Below are positions 62,048 to 64,000 of a stretch of DNA of 64,000 nt, one piece after another. Source of the stretch: Roridomyces roridus (taxonomy: Eukaryota; Basidiomycota; Agaricomycetes; Agaricales; Mycenaceae). The stretch spans positions 62,001 to 126,000 of the forward strand of contig JARKIF010000049.1 in NCBI GenBank assembly GCA_029378245.1, read 5' to 3'. The translations under genes were made by a program, and so were the position numbers. Position 1 is the first letter of the stretch; each line of letters starts with the position of its first letter. Below the pieces are notes generated by a model. That model searched no databases and was not told the origin of the DNA. It saw nothing but the letters and a program-made list of their open reading frames with translations.

Positions 62048-62529
62048 GAGGCTCACAAGGGGGCACCGGGATCGAAATTTCGTACCGGGGGAGGGGGGGG
62101 GGGGTCCCGAGCGGGCTCGAAAAAAACTTCTACCTGTATATTAGTAAAGGTGTTTTGGAGCATGTAAACACCAGAACTTTGAATTGATCGAAATTCCCAA
62201 ATTGGGACTGATATATTACATAATACAGCCTGTCCTGACAAGACATTCCCACAGAAAACAAGTGGATCATTGCTCAGGCAGACATGAGATGGGTCTGATT
62301 GACACTGGGGCCCTTCAACAAGCTTGTAATCAATATTTTTTGTATGGTTGGGAGCCGTGGATGGCTCGGACCGCCGGTAAATCACATGACCGTGGGAATG
62401 ATCTGCCTTATATAGGAGGGGAGGGGGAAGGGGGGGGGGGGGGGGGGGGGGGGGGGTCCAGCCAGGGTCGTAAAAAACTTTTCGACCCTATATCCGAAAT
62501 TCCGATCCCGATGCCCCCTTGGAGGCTCA
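62048..62529. mobile_element. hAT-like MITE with 8-bp target duplication
   Basis: The element 62056-62521 (466 bp) begins caagggggcaccgggatcg, then aaatttcg, and ends with its inverted copy (inverted right end caagggggcatcgggatcgg, then aatttcgg). It is flanked on both sides by the direct repeat gaggctca (62048-62055 and 62522-62529), an 8-bp target duplication characteristic of the hAT superfamily. It has no coding capacity. It contains two subterminal G-runs: 12 G at 62093-62104 and 27 G at 62430-62456. Confidence 0.9.
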
Positions 62530-62542
62530 GAATGAAAAGAAC

Positions 62543-62845
62543 TTAAACAAACTCACGGGCGAACGGAAAGTTGGGATCTACGACCAAGTTGACGAGGGAC
62601 GGTGCCGCGATCTGCATGAGCCTCCCAGCGGAGGCGATCAAAAATCCACCATTGTACGGGAAGGGGCCAAAAGCCACAGTACGGAGCGCCCGCGGCCGAT
62701 GGGCTTCAATTAAACAAGCAATAAAATCACCAGGGCTTTCATCGGAGTTCCACCCGGACACGACGAGTTCTTGTAACGCAGCGAGATTCACTGCTGCATC
62801 AGCAAGCCTGCGGAGGCCACGGGGACTGTGCGGCGCACGCGTCAT
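62543..62845 (-). pseudogene. F-box/LRR-type C-terminal fragment
   Basis: The minus strand encodes LAALQELVVSGWNSDESPGD, FIACLIEAHRPRALRTVAFG and IAAPSLVNLVVDPNFPFARE, leucine-rich spacing typical of the C-terminal part of basidiomycete F-box/LRR proteins. It stops just beside the MITE at 62522. Upstream (above 62845) a related piece continues for a few codons in another frame, but no F-box or start was found. Probably a remnant, or the last exon of a gene whose front is hidden in repeats. Confidence 0.5.
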
Positions 62846-62948
62846 CCTCGATCCTCACGCCCTCCAAAACCAGGGATCTCAGCCGAGGGCCGCACGCACC
62901 AACGAGGGATGTGAGTTCCTTGAACGAATTGAAGGAGTCAGTAGGGCT

Positions 62949-63350
62949 CCGACCCGGCCGTTGACGGCGATGGCTGTCGCTCTGACGGCCGTCATGGGAG
63001 GTCGGACGGGCCTCACCCGGCCGTCAAACCATGCTGCGAGGCCTCAAAACGGCCGGGTGGTACCCGTCAGACCCGTCACGGCCGTCATGACGGGTCAGAG
63101 CGGTGACAGCCCATGTCTCCTGCTAAATTAACCATCAGATTGATGTCAGCGTGATGCCGGCAGTCAATATCATGGACTGGTACTCGGGAAGCGTCCGGAA
63201 GCGCAGCAGTGGGCCATCGGGAAGATTGCCGATGACCCAGGTGCACTACCGTGGAGCATCCAGTGATGATGGCGGCTCGGCATGCGTAATTAGCCGAGTA
63301 CCCGTCGCGACCCGTCATGACCCGTCGACGGCCGGGAACGGGTACCCCGT
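62949..63350. repeat. Dense CGGCCG / ACCCGTC short-repeat block
   Basis: Within 400 bp, cggccg occurs six times (near 62955, 62986, 63018, 63050, 63079, 63323) and acccgtc or its complement at least six times, in both orientations. The two edges (gacccggccgttgacgg at 62951 and gtcgacggccggg at 63317) are inverted relative to each other. It resembles the subterminal repeat ends of a DNA transposon. No coding sequence. Confidence 0.65.
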
Positions 63351-63437
63351 TGATACGCAGCGTCACGCGCACTAGTGTATAGTAGATAGCTCGAGTAGGT
63401 AATGTCCTAGAAGTAGACCGCGAAGCGATACAACTCC

Positions 63438-63480
63438 ACAACACACTAACCACACAACACACACAACACACACACAATTC
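63438..63480. repeat. CA-rich microsatellite
   Basis: An imperfect (ca)n/(acaac)n run on the plus strand. Confidence 0.85.
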
Positions 63481-64000
63481 CTTGACTAGCACGCTGACAC
63501 CTAACGGTTGAGTTCGGGGTCGTCTGAAGTATACAGATAAGACTGATACTCCGCGGTTTGGTTCTCGGAAGCTTGTAGGTTGATTCTCGAGGTTTCACAC
63601 CAAGTTCAATGTCTTTGAACTAAGAGGAATCTCTTGACTGGTTTGTAGACTGCTCACAACGAACACGAGGTTACGATGTTAAAAGGTTTTATATTTTATT
63701 GACCGAAACACACAATATCCAAAACACCAATACAACTTCGATGCAACACGAAGAGGAACTATAGCACAGAGGGCAACCCACTACCCCTTAAGTATGTTAC
63801 TATAGCTGACCCAAGTTGAACCAGAGCTCGGGTGCCTTTGATATTGCGTCTGAGCTAAGAGAAATGATACAACAAATCTCCGCGGAAGTCACAAGACTGC
63901 ACTATAACCACAGATCAAGCTTCGACCCAATGTCTAGGCAAGAAGGCGTACAATGCAATGCTGCAAGGGCGGGATCTACAGGCCTTATATACTACTCCCT
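63481..64000. other. Right end of window, no gene recognised
   Basis: AT-richer sequence with no open frame of note. It may be part of a larger repeat that extends beyond the window, but no LTR or TIR pair can be shown. Confidence 0.4.

Noticed and set aside
63085..63492. 135-residue minus-strand open frame with CVCCVCCVV start
   Set aside because: Its N-terminus is the translated CA microsatellite and the rest crosses the CGGCCG/ACCCGTC repeat block.
63660..64000. Possible LTR retrotransposon edge at the right end of the window
   Set aside because: No second LTR, primer-binding site or polyprotein is visible in the window, so it cannot be supported.

Overview
The window is nuclear DNA of a filamentous basidiomycete, most likely an Agaricomycete. 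Genes are interrupted by many introns of about 45-60 bp with GTRNGT donors and CTNAC-type branch points. The gene content is also typical of mushrooms and wood or litter decayers: heme-thiolate peroxygenases, a P450, DUF6533-type membrane proteins, TPR/F-box proteins and a LaeA-like methyltransferase. No rRNA, tRNA or CRISPR was recognised. Exon joins were made by hand from splice motifs and protein similarity, so most outer coordinates are firm but some internal joins are inferred.

Region 0.7-23.6 kb is mostly housekeeping or conserved genes: a single-pass Ser/Pro-rich membrane protein (-), a CMP/dCMP-type deaminase (+), an ALKBH6-like dioxygenase (-), a very small Zn2Cys6 protein (-), an OXR1/TLDc protein (+), a short conserved protein (+), a protein holding only the Bud6/Aip3 N-terminal domain (-), a full-length Yor1/MRP-type ABC exporter (-) and a Dal5-like MFS transporter (+).

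Region 24-50 kb is an accessory cluster built around five complete short heme-thiolate peroxidase (unspecific peroxygenase, UPO-like) genes (A +, B -, C +, D -, E +). With them lie a SAM methyltransferase, a DUF6533 membrane protein, an F-box protein, a P450, a TPR/F-box protein, an AKR1-type DHHC palmitoyltransferase and a secreted lactonase-like beta-propeller protein. The unit 'lactonase then peroxidase' is present once intact (E) and twice decayed (D, B). An F-box relic precedes peroxidase C.

Region 49.6-61.2 kb is a segmental duplication. A pair of related small genes, encoding a membrane hairpin followed by a coiled coil, is present twice (copies 1+2 and 3+4). It comes with an inverted sixth peroxidase fragment, a deleted gene relic, two non-autonomous transposon-like elements and a perfect 57-bp inverted repeat exactly at a duplication edge. 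Region 61.2-64 kb is repeat-rich, with a convincing hAT-like MITE (8-bp target duplication), an F-box/LRR fragment and a dense CGGCCG/ACCCGTC block.

Together, the secreted heme-thiolate peroxidases, the propeller lactonase, the P450, the methyltransferase and the two exporters or permeases could form an aromatic or xenobiotic oxidation neighbourhood. That functional link is inference from proximity. The duplications and decay are seen directly in the sequence.
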